A stretch of 64,000 bases of DNA from Bacteroides caccae (GTDB lineage: Bacteria; Bacteroidota; Bacteroidia; Bacteroidales; Bacteroidaceae), in NCBI RefSeq assembly GCF_002222615.2, contig NZ_CP022412.2, positions 2,852,001 through 2,916,000 on the forward strand, given 5' to 3'. Of the stretch, positions 25,614-34,732 are shown piece by piece. Both the position numbers and the translations under genes were made by a program. The first letter of the stretch is position 1; each line of letters begins with the position of its first letter. Below the pieces are notes generated by a model. The model was not told the DNA's origin, ran no database searches, and worked only from the letters and a program-made list of their open reading frames with translations.

Positions 25614-26963
25614 ATGGCAAATGTAATAAAGTTACGTAAAGGCCTTGACATAAACCTGAAAGGTAAAGCTGCTGAAACGTACGCAACAGTGAAAGAACCG
25701 GGATTTTACGCACTCGTACCCGATGATTTTCCTGGAGTGACGCCGAAGGTAGTCGTAAAAGAGCAGGAGTATGTGATGGCTGGTGGACCCTTGTTTATCG
25801 ACAAGTATCATCCTGAAGTGAAATTTGTTTCGCCCGTGAGTGGCGTGGTGACGAGTGTTGAACGTGGTGCTCGCCGCAAGGTGTTAAACATCGTAGTAGA
25901 GGCGGCTGCCGAACAGGACTACGAAGAATTTGGAAAGAAGAATGTTGCCTCAATGGATGCTGATGCTGTGAAAACCGCTTTGTTGGAAGCCGGTATTTTT
26001 GCGTTTATCAAACAACGTCCTTATGACATCATCGCCGACCCGACGGTTACCCCGAAGGGAATCTTCGTATCTGCATTCGATACCAATCCGCTGGCTCCCA
26101 ACTTCGAATTTGCTTTGAAAGGAGAGGAAGCAAACTTCCAGACCGGACTCGATGCTCTCGCCAAAATGGCAAAAACTTACCTGAGTATCAGCGTAAAACA
26201 AAACGCTACTGCACTGACTCAGGCTAAGAACGTTACAATTACTGCATTCGATGGACCGAACCCTGCCGGTAACGTAGGTGTTCAAATCAATCACATCGCT
26301 CCTGTATCCAAAGGTGAGACTGTGTGGACGATCGACCCGCAGGCAGTTATCTTTATCGGCCGTCTCTTTAATACAGGTCGTGTGGATTTCACCCGTACAG
26401 TAGCTGTGACTGGTTCCGAAGTGTTGAAACCTGCTTACTGCAAACTTCAGGTAGGTGCGTTGCTGACTAACGTATTTGCCGGAAATGTAACGACAGGCAA
26501 GGAACTGCGTTACATCAGTGGTAATGTGTTGAGCGGAAAACAGGTATCACCGAACGGATTCCTGGGAGCTTTCGACAGCCAGCTGACTGTAATTCCCGAA
26601 GGTGACGACATTCACGAAATGCTTGGTTGGATTATGCCGCGTTTCAACCAGTTCAGTGCCAACCGCTCTTATTTTAGCTGGTTAATGGGCAAAAAAGAAT
26701 ATACGTTGGATGCCCGCATCAAAGGTGGCGAACGTCATATGATTATGTCAGGTGAATACGACAAGGTATTCCCAATGGATATCTTGCCCGAATATCTGAT
26801 TAAAGCTATCATCGCCGGTGATATTGACCGTATGGAAGCGTTGGGTATCTACGAAGTGGCTCCCGAAGACTTCGCTCTTTGCGAATTCGTCTGCTCTTCG
26901 AAAATGGAACTGCAACGTATCGTCCGTGCCGGACTCGACATGCTCCGTGCTGAAATGGCATAA
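25614..26963 (+). CDS. nqrA: Na+-translocating NADH:quinone reductase subunit A
   Basis: 449 aa, the cytoplasmic subunit of the sodium pump that oxidises NADH and reduces quinone. The N-terminus (VIKLRKGLDINLKGKAAETY) is the family hallmark, and the barrel-sandwich segment FVSPVSGVVTSVERGARRKV follows. No membrane helix is present, as expected. I start at ATG 25614: the frame is open for 40 codons upstream, but those overlap the terminator and promoter. First gene of nqrABCDEF, all on the plus strand with gaps of 56, 7, 22, 24 and 18 bases. Confidence 0.95.
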   Translation: MANVIKLRKGLDINLKGKAAETYATVKEPGFYALVPDDFPGVTPKVVVKEQEYVMAGGPLFIDKYHPEVKFVSPVSGVVTSVERGARRKVLNIVVEAAAEQDYEEFGKKNVASMDADAVKTALLEAGIFAFIKQRPYDIIADPTVTPKGIFVSAFDTNPLAPNFEFALKGEEANFQTGLDALAKMAKTYLSISVKQNATALTQAKNVTITAFDGPNPAGNVGVQINHIAPVSKGETVWTIDPQAVIFIGRLFNTGRVDFTRTVAVTGSEVLKPAYCKLQVGALLTNVFAGNVTTGKELRYISGNVLSGKQVSPNGFLGAFDSQLTVIPEGDDIHEMLGWIMPRFNQFSANRSYFSWLMGKKEYTLDARIKGGERHMIMSGEYDKVFPMDILPEYLIKAIIAGDIDRMEALGIYEVAPEDFALCEFVCSSKMELQRIVRAGLDMLRAEMA

Positions 26964-26980
26964 ATCAATGCCCGCATGGC

Positions 26981-27009
26981 AAATCGTAAATTGTAAATCG
27001 TAAAATAGT
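26981..27009. repeat. Heptamer tandem repeat between nqrA and nqrB
   Basis: AAATCGT, AAATTGT, AAATCGT and AAAATAGT in a row, a 7-bp unit repeated about four times. It lies inside the operon, just before the nqrB start, and could change in length by slippage. Confidence 0.7.
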
Positions 27010-27019
27010 AAATATATTA

Positions 27020-28192
27020 ATGAAAGCGTTAAGAAATTATCTCGATAAGATAAAGCCGAACTTTGAAGAGGGCGGCAAATTCCACGCATTCCAGTCGGTG
27101 TTCGACGGCTTCGAAACATTCCTGTTCGTGCCCAGCAAGACTGCGAAAACGGGAACGCACATACACGACGCGATCGACAGCAAACGTATCATGTCGATTG
27201 TGGTTATTTCGTTAGTACCGGCGTTGCTGTTCGGTATGTACAACGTAGGTTATCAGCATTTCACTCATACAGGTGCCACAGGCAGCTTCTTCGAAATGTT
27301 TATCTACGGATTCCTGGCAGTGTTGCCGAAAATAATCGTATCTTATGTAGTAGGTCTGGGCATTGAGTTCATCGTAGCTCAATGGAAGAAGGAAGAAATT
27401 CAGGAAGGATTCCTCGTTTCGGGTATCCTGATCCCGATGATTGTTCCGGTTGACTGTCCGTTGTGGATTCTCGCCGTAGCTACTGCATTTTCTGTTATCT
27501 TTGCGAAAGAGGTATTCGGTGGTACAGGTATGAACATTTTCAACGTAGCGTTGATTACTCGTGCATTCCTGTTCTTCGCTTATCCGACCAAGATGTCCGG
27601 TGATGCCGTTTGGGTATCCGGCGACACTATTTTCGGTATGGGACAGGCGGTAGACGGACTTACGGTTGCCACTCCTCTGGGATTAGCTGCAACGACAGGT
27701 ACTGTGCCTGAGTTCAGCATGGATATGGTGACAGGTCTGATTCCCGGTTCTATCGGTGAAACAAGCGTGATCGCTATTCTGATTGGTGCCGTTATCCTTT
27801 TGTGGACAGGGGTTGCTAGTTGGAAGACTATGATTTCTGTGTTTGTCGGTGGTGCATTCATGGCTTGGGTGTTCAACGCAATCGGCATGGAAAACAATAC
27901 AATGGCGCAAATGCCTTGGTACGAACACCTCGTTCTCGGTGGTTTCTGCTTCGGTGCCGTGTTTATGGCTACCGACCCTGTTACTTCCGCACGTACGGAA
28001 AGAGGTAAGTATATTTTCGGATTCCTGATTGGTGTCATGGCGATCGTTATCCGTGTTCTGAACCCGGGTTACCCCGAAGGTATGATGCTCGCTATCCTGT
28101 TAATGAACATCTTCGCACCGCTGATTGACTACTGTGTAGTACAGGGAAATATCAGTCGCCGCGAGAAACGTGCTATCAAGTCTAACCAGTAA
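27020..28192 (+). CDS. nqrB: Na+-translocating NADH:quinone reductase subunit B
   Basis: 390 aa, membrane subunit of the sodium channel. After a soluble N-terminus (LRNYLDKIKPNFEEGGKFHA) about ten membrane helices follow. The covalent FMN is expected on the Thr of the VATPLG segment (about residue 217), which matches the SATPL-like site of the family. LVSGILIPMIVPVDCPLWIL is part of the sodium path region. The start at ATG 27020 is followed at once by the conserved N-terminal sequence. Confidence 0.95.
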   Translation: MKALRNYLDKIKPNFEEGGKFHAFQSVFDGFETFLFVPSKTAKTGTHIHDAIDSKRIMSIVVISLVPALLFGMYNVGYQHFTHTGATGSFFEMFIYGFLAVLPKIIVSYVVGLGIEFIVAQWKKEEIQEGFLVSGILIPMIVPVDCPLWILAVATAFSVIFAKEVFGGTGMNIFNVALITRAFLFFAYPTKMSGDAVWVSGDTIFGMGQAVDGLTVATPLGLAATTGTVPEFSMDMVTGLIPGSIGETSVIAILIGAVILLWTGVASWKTMISVFVGGAFMAWVFNAIGMENNTMAQMPWYEHLVLGGFCFGAVFMATDPVTSARTERGKYIFGFLIGVMAIVIRVLNPGYPEGMMLAILLMNIFAPLIDYCVVQGNISRREKRAIKSNQ

Positions 28193-28199
28193 ATACCGA

Positions 28200-28880
28200 A
28201 TGAAAATGAATACGAATAGTAATAGTTATACTATCATTTATGCTTCGGTAATGGTTGTTATCGTGGCATTCCTGCTGGCATTCGTTAGCTCTTCATTGAG
28301 AGAAACACAAAACAAGAATGTGCAGTTGGACACTAAAAAGCAGATTCTTGCTGCATTGAACATTAAGAATATAGAAGATGCGGATGCAGAATATCAGAAA
28401 TATGTAAAAGGTGATATGCTGATGAACGTAGACGGTACGCTGACTGAAAATACTGGCGAATTTGCTACCAACTACGAGAAAGAAGCAAAAGAACAACAAC
28501 GTCTGCACGTATTTGTGTGCGAAGTGGACGGCCAGACTAAATATGTCGTTCCTGTTTACGGTGCCGGTCTTTGGGGCGCTATCTGGGGATACATCGCGCT
28601 GAACGAAGATAAGGATACTGTTTACGGTACTTACTTCTCTCATGCTAGTGAAACTCCGGGTCTGGGTGCTGAAATTGCTACCGAACATTTCCAGAATGAA
28701 TTCGTAGGTAAGAAAACATTGGAAGACGGTTCTATCGCTTTGGGAGTTGTAAAGAATGGCAAGGTAGAGAAACCTGAATATCAGGTGGACGGTATTTCGG
28801 GTGGTACAATTACCTCAGTAGGGGTGGACGCTATGTTGAAAGCTTGCCTGAGCAGTTATATGAGTTTTTTAACTAAATAA
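28200..28880 (+). CDS. nqrC: Na+-translocating NADH:quinone reductase subunit C
   Basis: 226 aa. One N-terminal membrane helix (about 9-30, TIIYASVMVVIVAFLLAFVS) and a periplasmic FMN domain. The flavin-attachment motif is SGGTITS near the C-terminus, with Thr as the acceptor, close to the family's SGATLTS. ATG 28200 (MKMNTNSNS) is chosen over a start 10 codons upstream that would overlap nqrB by 23 bases; ATG 28206 is also possible. Confidence 0.94.
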   Translation: MKMNTNSNSYTIIYASVMVVIVAFLLAFVSSSLRETQNKNVQLDTKKQILAALNIKNIEDADAEYQKYVKGDMLMNVDGTLTENTGEFATNYEKEAKEQQRLHVFVCEVDGQTKYVVPVYGAGLWGAIWGYIALNEDKDTVYGTYFSHASETPGLGAEIATEHFQNEFVGKKTLEDGSIALGVVKNGKVEKPEYQVDGISGGTITSVGVDAMLKACLSSYMSFLTK

Positions 28881-28902
28881 TTAAGGAGGAGATATAAAGA
28901 AT

Positions 28903-29544
28903 ATGGGACAATTGTTTTCAAAGAGAAATAAAGAAGTATTCTCTGCTCCGTTGGGAATAGATAATCCGGTTACCGTACAGGTGCTAGGTATCTGTTCTGC
29001 ACTTGCTGTTACCGCAAAACTGGAGCCTGCCATTGTAATGGGACTTTCGGTAACAGTGATTACAGCTTTTGCTAATGTCGTTATTTCATTGCTTCGCAAA
29101 ACCATTCCTAACCGTATACGTATCATCGTTCAGTTGGTTGTGGTAGCTGCTTTGGTAACTATCGTGAGTGAAGTTCTGAAAGCGTTTGCTTATGATGTAA
29201 GCGTGCAACTTTCTGTTTATGTAGGTTTGATTATTACCAACTGTATTCTTATGGGACGTCTGGAAGCATTTGCCATGCAGAACGGTCCTTGGGAGTCTTT
29301 CCTTGACGGTGTCGGTAATGGTTTGGGATATGCCAAGATTCTGGTAATCGTGGCTTTCTTCCGCGAATTGCTTGGTTCGGGTACACTGCTTGGTTTCAAT
29401 ATATTGAACTACGAACCTATTCAAAACACCGGATACATTAACAACGGTTTGATGTTGATGCCGCCTATGGCATTGATTATCGTAGCTTGCATTATCTGGT
29501 ACCAACGTGCGCGCCACAAAGAGTTGCAAGAAGAAAGTAATTAA
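28903..29544 (+). CDS. nqrD: Na+-translocating NADH:quinone reductase subunit D
   Basis: 213 aa, six membrane helices, related to RnfE. NPVTVQVLGICSALAVTAKL is the typical first half-helix region; each of NqrD and NqrE supplies Cys residues to an inter-subunit iron centre, and the Cys in LGICSAL and in LIITNCILMGR are at the expected positions. A strong Shine-Dalgarno (AAGGAGGAG, 28883-28891) precedes the ATG, which is unusual in Bacteroides. Confidence 0.94.
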   Translation: MGQLFSKRNKEVFSAPLGIDNPVTVQVLGICSALAVTAKLEPAIVMGLSVTVITAFANVVISLLRKTIPNRIRIIVQLVVVAALVTIVSEVLKAFAYDVSVQLSVYVGLIITNCILMGRLEAFAMQNGPWESFLDGVGNGLGYAKILVIVAFFRELLGSGTLLGFNILNYEPIQNTGYINNGLMLMPPMALIIVACIIWYQRARHKELQEESN

Positions 29545-29568
29545 TAATTCAAGATTCAAAAAAGAATT

Positions 29569-30195
29569 ATGGAACATTTATTAAGTTTATTCGTCCGCTC
29601 TATCTTTGTGGACAACATGATATTCGCATTCTTCCTGGGTATGTGTTCATACCTGGCCGTTTCGAAGAATGTGAAGACTGCCGTAGGACTGGGTATCGCC
29701 GTAACTTTTGTGTTGCTGGTGACGCTTCCGGTGAACTACTTGTTGCAAACTAAGGTGCTGGCTGCCAACGCTATCATTGAAGGTGTCGATCTTAGTTTCT
29801 TGAGTTTTATTCTTTTCATTGCCGTTATTGCCGGTATTGTGCAATTGGTGGAAATGGTGGTGGAACGTTTCAGCCCGTCGCTGTACGCTTCACTGGGTAT
29901 CTTCCTGCCGTTGATTGCCGTTAACTGTGCTATCATGGGTGCTTCTCTGTTTATGCAGCAACGCATCAATCTCGGTCCGAGTGATCCGAAGTATATTGGT
30001 GATATCTGGGACGCGCTTTCTTATGCACTCGGTTCCGGTATCGGTTGGCTGCTGGCTATCGTAGGTCTGGCTGCTATCCGTGAGAAAATGGCTTACTCTG
30101 ACGTTCCTGCTCCGTTGAAGGGATTGGGTATCACGTTTATCACAGTAGGCCTAATGGCAATCGCATTTATGTGTTTCTCTGGTTTGAACATCTAA
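29569..30195 (+). CDS. nqrE: Na+-translocating NADH:quinone reductase subunit E
   Basis: 208 aa, six membrane helices, paralogous to NqrD in inverted topology. The Cys of [12 protein letters not shown] and of [14 protein letters not shown] are the iron-site ligands expected for this subunit. The N-terminus ([20 protein letters not shown]) is standard, and no alternative start is plausible. Confidence 0.95.
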   Translation: MEHLLSLFVRSIFVDNMIFAFFLGMCSYLAVSKNVKTAVGLGIAVTFVLLVTLPVNYLLQTKVLAANAIIEGVDLSFLSFILFIAVIAGIVQLVEMVVERFSPSLYASLGIFLPLIAVNCAIMGASLFMQQRINLGPSDPKYIGDIWDALSYALGSGIGWLLAIVGLAAIREKMAYSDVPAPLKGLGITFITVGLMAIAFMCFSGLNI

Positions 30196-30213
30196 AAAGA
30201 AAGGAATAAGACA

Positions 30214-31488
30214 ATGGATATGAATTTAATATTAGCGAGCATTGGGGTATTCCTTGTGGTTATTCTGCTGCTTGTTGTTATCCTGTTGGTTGCCAAAAAT
30301 TTCCTGGTACCGTCAGGTAACGTGAAACTGACAATCAACGGTGAAAAGGAATTGGAAGTGGCTTCCGGTTCTACTTTACTGAATACGCTGTCTGTCAACG
30401 GGATATTCCTGTCATCCGCTTGTGGTGGTAAGGGCTCTTGCGGACAGTGCAAATGCCAGGTGCTTGAAGGTGGCGGTGAAATCTTGCCTTCCGAAGTTCC
30501 TCACTTTAGCCGTAAACAGCAGCAAGACCATTGGCGTCTGGGCTGTCAGGTGAAAGTGAAAAGTGATATGTCTATCAAGATTGACGAGTCTGTGCTCGGT
30601 GTGAAAGAGTGGGAGTGTGAAGTTATCTCCAACAAGAACGTGGCTACATTTATCAAAGAGTTCATCGTTGCTCTGCCTAAGGGTGAACACATGGACTTCA
30701 TCCCCGGTTCTTATGCACAGATCAAGATTCCTAAATTCTCAATGGACTATGACAAGGATATCGATAAGAGCCTGATTGGTGACGAATATCTGCCTGCATG
30801 GGAGAAATTCGGTCTGTTGGGCTTGAAGTGTAAGAACGATGAGGAAACAATCCGTGCTTACTCTATGGCCAACTATCCGGCAGAAGGTGACCGTATCATG
30901 TTGACTGTACGTATCGCTACTCCACCGTTCAAACCGAAAGAACAAGGTCCCGGATTTATGGATGTAATGCCGGGTATCGCTTCTTCTTATATCTTCACGC
31001 TGAAACCGGGTGACAAGGTTATTATGAGCGGTCCTTATGGAGATTTCCACCCAATCTTGGATTCTAACAAGGAAATGATGTGGATTGGTGGTGGTGCCGG
31101 TATGGCTCCGTTGCGTGCACAAATCATGCACTTGACGAAGACACTGCACGTTACCGATCGTAAGATGTCTTACTTCTACGGTGCCCGTGCGTTGAACGAA
31201 GTATTCTATCTGGAGGACTTCCTGCAAATCGAAAAAGACTTCCCGAACTTCACATTCCATTTGGCACTTGACCGTCCGGATCCTGCTGCTGATGCTGCCG
31301 GTGTGAAGTATACTCCGGGATTCGTTCACAACGTAATCTATGAAACTTACCTGAAGAATCACGAAGCTCCTGAAGATATTGAATATTATATGTGTGGTCC
31401 TGGCCCGATGTCGAAAGCTGTTGAAAAGATGCTTGATGACCTTGGCGTTCCAGCCCAGAACTTGATGTTCGATAACTTCGGAGGATAA
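30214..31488 (+). CDS. nqrF: Na+-translocating NADH:quinone reductase subunit F
   Basis: 424 aa, the electron entry point. One N-terminal membrane helix (about 5-28); a 2Fe-2S ferredoxin domain with Cys70, Cys76, Cys79 and Cys111, the same spacing and numbering as in well-studied homologues; FAD domain with RAYSMANYPAE; NADH domain with GGGAGMAPLRAQ and CGPGPMSKAV. It ends NLMFDNFGG, the conserved C-terminus. Last gene of the operon, followed by a strong terminator. Confidence 0.96.
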   Translation: MDMNLILASIGVFLVVILLLVVILLVAKNFLVPSGNVKLTINGEKELEVASGSTLLNTLSVNGIFLSSACGGKGSCGQCKCQVLEGGGEILPSEVPHFSRKQQQDHWRLGCQVKVKSDMSIKIDESVLGVKEWECEVISNKNVATFIKEFIVALPKGEHMDFIPGSYAQIKIPKFSMDYDKDIDKSLIGDEYLPAWEKFGLLGLKCKNDEETIRAYSMANYPAEGDRIMLTVRIATPPFKPKEQGPGFMDVMPGIASSYIFTLKPGDKVIMSGPYGDFHPILDSNKEMMWIGGGAGMAPLRAQIMHLTKTLHVTDRKMSYFYGARALNEVFYLEDFLQIEKDFPNFTFHLALDRPDPAADAAGVKYTPGFVHNVIYETYLKNHEAPEDIEYYMCGPGPMSKAVEKMLDDLGVPAQNLMFDNFGG

Positions 31489-31543
31489 TCTTCGAAAAAT
31501 ACCCTCCGGTTGGGAAACTACCGGAAAGGTTATATAAAAACAG

Positions 31544-31594
31544 GGCGGGAAATCTGAATGCTGATTATGCTTCTCAGATTTCCCGCCTTCTTTT
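31544..31594 (+). terminator. Rho-independent terminator of the nqr operon
   Basis: A perfect 14-bp stem: GGCGGGAAATCTGA (31544-31557) pairs with 31574-31587 across a 16-base loop, followed by TTCTTTT. Confidence 0.92.
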
Positions 31595-31680
31595 GTGTCT
31601 TTTCGGGATGTATTTGGTGAATTTTATGTCAGTTTTGAAGATAGTTATCTGTTTTTGCATCTACTTATCTATTAATTTTG

Positions 31681-31688
31681 TACTTTTG
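31681..31688 (+). promoter_or_regulatory. -7 box before the 59-codon ORF
   Basis: TACTTTTG, exact consensus, with TTTG at 31654-31657 in a possible -33 position; 32 bases before ATG 31721. It supports transcription of the small ORF. Confidence 0.55.
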
Positions 31689-31720
31689 ACTACATAATAG
31701 TTCCCTAAATACATTTTGTT

Positions 31721-31900
31721 ATGGAATATCATCGTATTTCTTTTATTCACGACGACACGGAGTATTCGTTTATCAAAGCTATGAATGCAGGTTTAACCGG
31801 ATATGATCTGATGAAAGCCTGTCGGGTAGAAGTTACGATTTATATGAAGGAGAATAACCTGAAAGGTCGCTATATACTGACTGGAATGGCTAAAGTTTGA
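31721..31900 (+). CDS. Small conserved-looking protein, 59 aa, unknown
   Basis: ATG 31721 to TGA 31900. The protein opens with EYHRISFIHDDTEYSFIKAM and closes with KGRYILTGMAKV; it is balanced in charge, has no signal peptide or membrane helix, and looks like a small alpha/beta fold. It has its own promoter box and sits between the nqr terminator and the helicase. Codon use resembles neighbouring genes. I do not recognise a family. Confidence 0.6.
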   Translation: MEYHRISFIHDDTEYSFIKAMNAGLTGYDLMKACRVEVTIYMKENNLKGRYILTGMAKV

Positions 31901-31934
31901 CCGTCTTTTTGTCTTCATACTCTTACTCTTTTTG

Positions 31935-31942
31935 TATCTTTG
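31935..31942 (+). promoter_or_regulatory. -7 box four bases before the helicase ATG
   Basis: TATCTTTG, exact consensus, followed by CCAC and ATG 31947. With normal -7 geometry transcription would begin at or next to the start codon. Confidence 0.6.
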
Positions 31943-31946
31943 CCAC

Positions 31947-33281
31947 ATGTTAGAGAAAAATGAGATTATACAATCGGTTCTTCGTAACTTGAGGATCGAG
32001 GAGTTGAACCCGATGCAGGAAGCATCGCTGGAACAAGCTACAGGAAAAAAAGACGTCATACTGTTGTCACCGACAGGATCAGGTAAGACTTTGGCTTATC
32101 TGCTGCCATTATTGCTCACTTTGAAAACGGATGACGGTAGTGTGCAGGTATTAATCTTAGTACCTTCACGCGAGCTGGCTTTACAGATAGACAGTGTATT
32201 TAAGGCAATGGGTACTTCTTGGAAAACTTGTTGTTGTTATGGTGGGCACCCTATTGCTGAAGAAAAAAAGAGTATTCTAGGCAATCATCCTGCTATTATT
32301 ATTGGTACTCCGGGACGTATCACCGATCATTTGTCCAAGGGAAACTTCAATCCCGAAACGATCCATACACTGATTATTGATGAATTTGACAAATCACTGG
32401 AATTTGGCTTCCATGATGAAATGGCGGAGATTATCACACAACTTCCGGGATTGAAGAAACGTATGCTGCTTTCAGCTACCGATGCAGAAGAAATTCCTCA
32501 GTTTACAGGATTGAACCGCACAGTGAAACTGAATTTCCTGCCGGATGCTTCTGAAGAACAGGAATCCCGCCTGACATTAATGAAGGTGATTTCTCCCTCG
32601 AAAGACAAGATTGATACTTTATATAATTTGCTTTGTACACTGGGAAGCAGTTCAAGTATTGTTTTCTGTAATCATCGGGATGCGGTAGACCGGGTACATA
32701 AGCTTCTGGCTGAAAAGAAGTTATTTGCCGAACGTTTTCATGGTGGCATGGAGCAGCCGGACCGTGAACGTGCTTTGTATAAATTCCGTAACGGTAGTTG
32801 TCATGTGCTTATCTCTACGGACCTCGCTGCCCGTGGGCTGGATATACCGGAAATTGAGCATATCATTCATTACCATCTTCCTGTGAACGAAGAAGCCTTC
32901 ACGCATCGTAACGGACGTACCGCGCGTTGGGATGCAACCGGAACTTCTTATCTGGTGCTTCACGCTGAGGAAAAACTTCCGACTTATATCCCGGATAATA
33001 TAGAAACAGTGGCATTACCGGAAAATGCTCCTCGTCCTCCTAAATCTGTCTGGACTACTGTATATATAGGTAAAGGAAAGAAAGAAAAATTAAGCCGGAT
33101 AGATATTGCCGGATTCTTATATAAAAAAGGAAATTTGGCTCGTGAAGATGTAGGGGCTATTGATGTAAAAGAGCATTATGCATTTGTTGCCGTTCGTCGG
33201 GCTAAGGTGAAACAATTGCTGAATTTGATCCAAGGAGAAAAGATCAAAGGAATGAAGACAATTATCGAAGAAGCGAAGTAG
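31947..33281 (+). CDS. DEAD/DEAH-box RNA helicase
   Basis: 444 aa. Q motif LNPMQEASLEQA, Walker A SPTGSGKTLAYLLP (motif I), PSRELAL (Ia), IIDEFDKSLE in place of DEAD (motif II, DEFD), LLSATD (III, SAT), VLISTDLAARGLDIPEI (V) and HRNGRTAR (VI). The altered motif II places it in the DEAD-like group found across Bacteroidetes rather than a standard DEAD enzyme. A C-terminal domain of about 90 residues (from about 350) is probably RNA-binding and resembles the DbpA RNA-binding fold (VDVKEHYAFVAV). The start is fixed by the Q motif at residue 24. Confidence 0.92.
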   Translation: MLEKNEIIQSVLRNLRIEELNPMQEASLEQATGKKDVILLSPTGSGKTLAYLLPLLLTLKTDDGSVQVLILVPSRELALQIDSVFKAMGTSWKTCCCYGGHPIAEEKKSILGNHPAIIIGTPGRITDHLSKGNFNPETIHTLIIDEFDKSLEFGFHDEMAEIITQLPGLKKRMLLSATDAEEIPQFTGLNRTVKLNFLPDASEEQESRLTLMKVISPSKDKIDTLYNLLCTLGSSSSIVFCNHRDAVDRVHKLLAEKKLFAERFHGGMEQPDRERALYKFRNGSCHVLISTDLAARGLDIPEIEHIIHYHLPVNEEAFTHRNGRTARWDATGTSYLVLHAEEKLPTYIPDNIETVALPENAPRPPKSVWTTVYIGKGKKEKLSRIDIAGFLYKKGNLAREDVGAIDVKEHYAFVAVRRAKVKQLLNLIQGEKIKGMKTIIEEAK

Positions 33282-33564
33282 AAAAAAACTTTTTCTTTAT
33301 AAATATTCATTTTTATCTCATTTCTCTTTCACTTTATAATTTATTGATTTCATAGAGTGATATTTTCGACTTTTATTCTTAACTTGATATGTATAGATAA
33401 CAATATGGTGTATATATCCTGTATAAACCAATAAAAAGTAAGAGAAATCTGCTATAAAACAGTATTTTTATAAGGAAAGATTTGTACGCCGAAAATAAAT
33501 TCGTAAATTCGCAAAGTCGAAAGACAAAAAGTAACGAAATTGTTAAACCAAAAACAAACTTCAA

Positions 33565-34632
33565 ATGAAAAAGCATAATTTCAATGCAGGACCTTCCATT
33601 CTTCCGCGTGAGGTGATAGAGGATACAGCGAAGGCTATTTTAGATTTCAACGGCTCTGGTTTATCTCTGATGGAAATCAGCCACCGTGCCAAAGACTTCC
33701 AACCTGTGGTTGACGAGGCAGAGGCATTATTCAAGGAATTACTCAATATCCCCGAAGGTTATTCGGTTTTGTTCCTGGGTGGAGGTGCTAGTATGGAGTT
33801 CTGCATGGTGCCCTATAATTTCCTCGAAAAAAAAGCAGCTTATTTGAATACCGGTGTATGGGCAAAGAAAGCAATGAAAGAAGCCAAAGGTTTTGGTGAA
33901 GTTGTAGAGGTTGCCTCTTCAGCCGAAGCTACATATACTTATATCCCGAAAGATTACACAATCCCTGTTGATGCAGATTATTTCCATATCACTACAAATA
34001 ATACAATTTACGGTACGGAATTGAAGAAAGACCTCGATTCTCCGGTTCCAGTGATTGCCGATATGTCTTCTGATATTTTCTCACGTCCGATTGACGTTTC
34101 CAAATACATCTGTATCTATGGTGGTGCGCAGAAGAATTTGGCTCCCGCAGGTGTTACATTTGTTATCGTAAAGAATGACGCACTAGGTAAAGTTTCCCGC
34201 TATATCCCGACAATGTTGAACTATCAGACTCATATTGATAGTGGCTCTATGTTCAACACTCCTCCGGTAGTACCTATTTATGCTGCTTTGCAGACTCTTC
34301 GTTGGATTAAAGCTCAGGGTGGTGTGAAGGAAATGGAACGCCGTGCTATTGAAAAGGCTGATATGCTGTATGCAGAAATTGACCGTAATAAACTGTTCGT
34401 AGGTACTGCTGCCAAGGAAGACCGTTCACGCATGAATATCTGTTTTGTAATGGCTCCTGAATACAAAGATTTGGAGGCAGACTTCTTGAAGTTTGCAACA
34501 GAAAAAGGTATGGTAGGTATTAAGGGACACCGTTCCGTAGGTGGTTTCCGTGCTTCATGCTACAATGCTATGCCGAAAGAGAGCGTTCAGGCTTTGATTG
34601 ACTGCATGCAGGAATTTGAAAAACTTCATTAA
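33565..34632 (+). CDS. serC: Phosphoserine aminotransferase
   Basis: 355 aa, fold-type I PLP enzyme that converts 3-phosphohydroxypyruvate to phosphoserine. The N-terminus ([18 protein letters not shown]) is diagnostic. [11 protein letters not shown] binds phosphate, and the PLP Lys lies in [26 protein letters not shown] near the C-terminus is the substrate Arg site. Upstream is a 283-base AT-rich gap with a weak TAAATTCG box near 33502. serA follows at 100 bases, with a palindromic repeat between. Confidence 0.96.
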   Translation: MKKHNFNAGPSILPREVIEDTAKAILDFNGSGLSLMEISHRAKDFQPVVDEAEALFKELLNIPEGYSVLFLGGGASMEFCMVPYNFLEKKAAYLNTGVWAKKAMKEAKGFGEVVEVASSAEATYTYIPKDYTIPVDADYFHITTNNTIYGTELKKDLDSPVPVIADMSSDIFSRPIDVSKYICIYGGAQKNLAPAGVTFVIVKNDALGKVSRYIPTMLNYQTHIDSGSMFNTPPVVPIYAALQTLRWIKAQGGVKEMERRAIEKADMLYAEIDRNKLFVGTAAKEDRSRMNICFVMAPEYKDLEADFLKFATEKGMVGIKGHRSVGGFRASCYNAMPKESVQALIDCMQEFEKLH

Positions 34633-34640
34633 TAATATTG

Positions 34641-34709
34641 TCACCACAGATTACACAGATTGGCACAGATATTTCTAAATTCTGTGAGAATCTGAGTAAT
34701 CTGTGGTGA
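34641..34709. repeat. Long palindromic repeat between serC and serA
   Basis: Two 21-base arms (34641-34661 and 34689-34709) built from CACCACAGATTACACAGATT-type words pair at 20 of 21 positions. Inside them CACAGA and TCTGTG extend the hairpin. There is no T tract, so this is not a simple terminator. CCACAGATT also appears in the hairpin at 35755. Confidence 0.8.
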
Positions 34710-34732
34710 GTTTTTATAAACAGAATTTGATT

